From Alphaproteobacteria bacterium UBA2947 (GTDB taxonomy: Bacteria; Pseudomonadota; Alphaproteobacteria; Rs-D84): 7,296 nucleotides of DNA. This document shows, piece after piece, positions 5,026-7,296 of this stretch (positions within the stretch are counted from its first letter, which is position 1; the number at the start of each line of letters is the position of its first letter). The position numbers and the translations under genes are program-made. The stretch is taken from NCBI GenBank assembly GCA_002348925.1, contig DEBV01000003.1:6883-14178 (forward strand). The letters run 5' to 3'. The notes beneath the pieces are model-generated. The model had not been told where the DNA came from. It worked only from the letters and a program-made list of their open reading frames with translations, and did no database searches.

Positions 5026-6910
5026 AAAACTTACACCGTTTTTTATGTGCTTATTCATGTCGCCAATCATGGCACAAGAATTGAGTGACTTTCGCACCAC
5101 CGAAGAAACATTGGAACAAATTCATAGCAACAAACAAACAAATTGTGCAAACAATATTTTTTCAAAAGCATTACACGAACACGCAAACGAAATAGATGAA
5201 AGCGAACCAGAATTCAAAGTTCGCGCATGGGCACACGAAACAATGACTGGTGACGCAACCGTACTGAAAGCATTGCTGGCATGTCCAGAAGTAAAAAATA
5301 CCGCCGATGAAACAACAATTGTTTTTTCACCCATAAAATACGAATTTCCAGGCGGACGAACACTTACTATAAATTACAGCACGCAACCCAAAGTCTTAAA
5401 ACAAAAACTTATGCTGGCAACAAAACGCAGTTTACCAAATGGTGATGCTAATCCTAGGTTAATGGATCCAAATGACCCCGCAAAATATCTTAATACAGAA
5501 CCTGCATGGTATGCGATAATGGTTGTACAACACGATTCTTTAAAAGATTTCGTGGGTGAAGATAAAAATAATACATTGTCTGTTAAATATATAAATGACC
5601 ACATTGATGATATTTACCCGCAAGGTTATTTTTGCACCAGTAAATCTGTACTGGCAAACGATAGTTTCACAATTAACAAAGTCGTCCACGATGTTGTAAA
5701 TATCGAAGACGACACCAACGATTATTATGTTGCTGGCGATGTAAATCTTGAATGGATTATGTATGCCGAAATCGCCGCGGATATTATTTTGACCGTCGCG
5801 ACAGTTGGTGTCGGCGAAACCGCAATGATTCAATTAAAAACCGTACGCGCATTCAAGACAGGAAAACAACTTCTTAAATCTATGCAACAACTTTCAAAAC
5901 TTGAAAAAGTTAAAGATTATATAAACACTATGCGAAAGATTGAAAAACATACCCAAGATATTGCAAAACTGGAAAAAGAAATAAAAAGTCTAAAAGACGC
6001 CAAAGAAATTGCCGCAAAACGTGCAGAAATAAAAAAATTACAAGAATCAATAAAAACACTTGAAAAAGATGCTGACACTTTGGCAAAAACCAATAAAGAC
6101 GTAAAAAAATATAAAGAACAAGCAGAAAACTTCAAAGATTTAGATAAATATTATAAAAGCCTGCGTGCATACCGCCGTCCACAAACAGGAAATGTCATTG
6201 TACGTGCATTAAAAACATTGAAAGCCGCAAACACTGGTGCAAAAACCATGAAAAAAGCGGGCAAAATTGCAAGGGCAGGTATGTCCACACGTTCTGCAAA
6301 AATGGGACACTGGTTGTTTGACGCAACTTTAAAACATGGTGCACGCCTTGCAAGATTTGAACGAGATACAGGTTTAATTTATGGCGCAGTAAGTTTTCTT
6401 GGCGATATGTACGATCAAACATCAAGTACTTCCAAAGAATTTTCAAACGGAATTGAATTTAAACCGCTGTGTTTACTGTCTGCTGACGATTTGGCAGGTC
6501 AAGAAAATGTTGTGAATTATGGTATGTGGTTAATGTGGGTTGGCAATTCTACTGACCCTGCAGATGACGACGCAGCATATTTACAAGCAATGGATTTTGC
6601 ATCTAAATTCTATTATCAACTGGACGAATATCAAGACGAACATGGTGCAGACTGTAATGTTGATATTTATGTTGTTCGACCAATAATCCGCCTTGATGAA
6701 ACAGATGTTGAAAAACCAAGTGGCGAATTATTCTATCTGTTTATGAACGAAATTCCATGGTCAACATCAGAACAATTTAAGGCAAAAATTGGAAATATCG
6801 AAGATTGGGAAAGGGCGCAATCAGAACTTGATAAACAAGACCCACAAAACAAATACAAACAACAAAACAATAATAATTCTGAAAATCTTCAGGAACAAGT
6901 TGCCGCATAA
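5018..6910 (+). CDS. Large secreted coiled-coil protein, probable partner of the preceding gene, unrecognised
   Basis: The product is a 630-residue exported protein that I cannot assign. Residues 1-19 are a signal peptide (MIKKLTPFFMCLF...MA, cleaved before Gln20). The N-terminal region to about 240 carries Cys43, Cys89 and Cys206 and looks mixed alpha/beta. A hydrophobic segment at about 246-273 (WIMYAEIAADIILTVATVGV) leads into a long Lys/Glu coiled coil at about 274-386, then a cationic Lys/Ala/Arg-rich region to about 450, a GLIYGAVSFLG segment from 452, and a C-terminal domain containing GIEFKPLC (Cys485) and Cys546. The tail is Asn/Gln-rich. Its ATG lies inside the last codons of the upstream gene with an 8-bp overlap and only a weak, distant AGAAGAAG, so translation is probably coupled. 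The order of parts parallels the upstream protein, suggesting distant paralogues or partners. A membrane-anchored rather than free periplasmic state is possible. Confidence 0.9.
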   Translation: MIKKLTPFFMCLFMSPIMAQELSDFRTTEETLEQIHSNKQTNCANNIFSKALHEHANEIDESEPEFKVRAWAHETMTGDATVLKALLACPEVKNTADETTIVFSPIKYEFPGGRTLTINYSTQPKVLKQKLMLATKRSLPNGDANPRLMDPNDPAKYLNTEPAWYAIMVVQHDSLKDFVGEDKNNTLSVKYINDHIDDIYPQGYFCTSKSVLANDSFTINKVVHDVVNIEDDTNDYYVAGDVNLEWIMYAEIAADIILTVATVGVGETAMIQLKTVRAFKTGKQLLKSMQQLSKLEKVKDYINTMRKIEKHTQDIAKLEKEIKSLKDAKEIAAKRAEIKKLQESIKTLEKDADTLAKTNKDVKKYKEQAENFKDLDKYYKSLRAYRRPQTGNVIVRALKTLKAANTGAKTMKKAGKIARAGMSTRSAKMGHWLFDATLKHGARLARFERDTGLIYGAVSFLGDMYDQTSSTSKEFSNGIEFKPLCLLSADDLAGQENVVNYGMWLMWVGNSTDPADDDAAYLQAMDFASKFYYQLDEYQDEHGADCNVDIYVVRPIIRLDETDVEKPSGELFYLFMNEIPWSTSEQFKAKIGNIEDWERAQSELDKQDPQNKYKQQNNNNSENLQEQVAA

Positions 6911-6943
6911 AAAAACTCATAACTATGCAGAATAAAAACCTTG

Positions 6944-6972
6944 TTGTGTTTTTTGTAAAAAATATTTATAAT
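6944..6972 (+). promoter_or_regulatory. Sigma70-type promoter for the small secreted protein gene
   Basis: TTGTGT (6944-6949) and a perfect TATAAT (6967-6972) are separated by 17 bp, in the 85-bp gap between two genes. Transcription would begin near 6979, giving a leader of about 17 bases that contains the AGGAGA ribosome binding site. The -35 matches only the TTG half. It suggests the small gene can be expressed independently of the operon before it. Confidence 0.55.
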
Positions 6973-6995
6973 AAAATTGAAAGCAGGAGAAAAAG

Positions 6996-7296
6996 ATGAA
7001 AAAAATATTTCTTTCTTTTGTTATATTGTCTTCAATCGTTGTAAACGCATTTGCTTATCAGGTTTTAACCACCAAAGAATTCGGCAAAGATGATGCAAAA
7101 AATCAAAATGTAATTGTAAAATGCACCACCGATACAGGCAAAATATCTGACGAAACATGTTCTCTGCGCCGATATGTAAAATGTTTGGGCAAAGATAAAA
7201 AAACAAATTGCTCTTCATGGCAGCCGTGGAATGATTTGCGCAATCCGTCAAAGACATATTCTGATTGGAAATCTGCCGCCAGTGCATGCTGTAAAG
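6996..7296 (+). CDS. Small secreted Cys-rich protein, unrecognised (partial, C-terminus off window)
   Basis: A complete start with 100 codons is visible and the frame is open at the right edge. The ATG has an AGGAGA (6985-6990) five bases upstream and a good promoter before that. Residues 1-20 are a signal peptide (MKKIFLSFVILSSIVVNAFA), cleaved before Tyr21. The mature part begins YQVLTTKEFGKDD and carries six cysteines in 80 residues: Cys43, 55, 63, 72 and the adjacent pair Cys98-Cys99. It also has Trp/Tyr-rich stretches (SSWQPWNDL, TYSDWKSAASACC). The spacing suggests a disulfide-stabilised exported fold. I do not recognise a family. It sits downstream of two other exported Cys-containing proteins, so it may belong to the same envelope cluster, although it seems to have its own promoter. 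Confidence 0.85.
   Translation, partial: MKKIFLSFVILSSIVVNAFAYQVLTTKEFGKDDAKNQNVIVKCTTDTGKISDETCSLRRYVKCLGKDKKTNCSSWQPWNDLRNPSKTYSDWKSAASACCK

Noticed and set aside
5374..6446. Minus-strand open frames opposite the 630-residue protein gene
   Set aside because: They are short, lack ribosome binding sites and family features, and lie opposite a long frame with a signal peptide and clear coiled coil.
6934..6953. Possible terminator hairpin (AAAAAC pairing with GTTTTT)
   Set aside because: The stem has only six pairs with a single G-C and overlaps the likely -35 element of the next gene; it is too weak to call.
7021..7287. Minus-strand 88-codon open frame near the right edge
   Set aside because: It is opposite the small secreted protein gene, which has a promoter, ribosome binding site and signal peptide on the plus strand.

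Overview
The window looks like an AT-rich alphaproteobacterial chromosome. The key evidence is a clear GcrA cell-cycle regulator gene, a family essentially confined to Alphaproteobacteria. Frequent AAA, AAT, GAA and TTA codons, Asn-rich linkers and several large secreted proteins I cannot place suggest an uncultured, possibly host- or gut-associated low-GC lineage; the lineage is inference.

The layout is divergent around a 74-bp intergenic region (2445-2518). Leftward from it run gcrA (2444-1833) and, 17 bp further on, a long membrane protein gene (1815 to beyond position 1). That protein has an N-terminal globular domain, a coiled coil, a Pro/Glu-rich stretch with three 34-residue repeats, one transmembrane helix and an acidic tail. 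Rightward run a short PilD-type prepilin peptidase (2519-2980) and two large exported proteins (2998-5025 and 5018-6910), apparently as one transcription unit: the first junction is a 17-bp gap, the second an 8-bp overlap. After an 85-bp gap with a good sigma70-type promoter comes a small Cys-rich secreted protein gene that leaves the window on the right (6996-7296).

The left half is a cell-cycle regulator with a co-transcribed structural or scaffolding-like membrane protein. The right half is an envelope or secretion cluster. The two large exported proteins share a layout: signal peptide, Cys-containing N-terminal region, hydrophobic helix, Lys/Ala/Gly-rich cationic helical region, a GxxxG segment and an 'IEF...C' C-terminal domain. 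They are probably distant partners or paralogues and are the best candidates for something undescribed. The divergent region holds a near-match to a CtrA box and a GANTC (CcrM-type) site, so the cell-cycle circuit may touch both directions; this is suggestive only. I see no RNA genes, insertion sequences, CRISPR arrays or convincing terminators.
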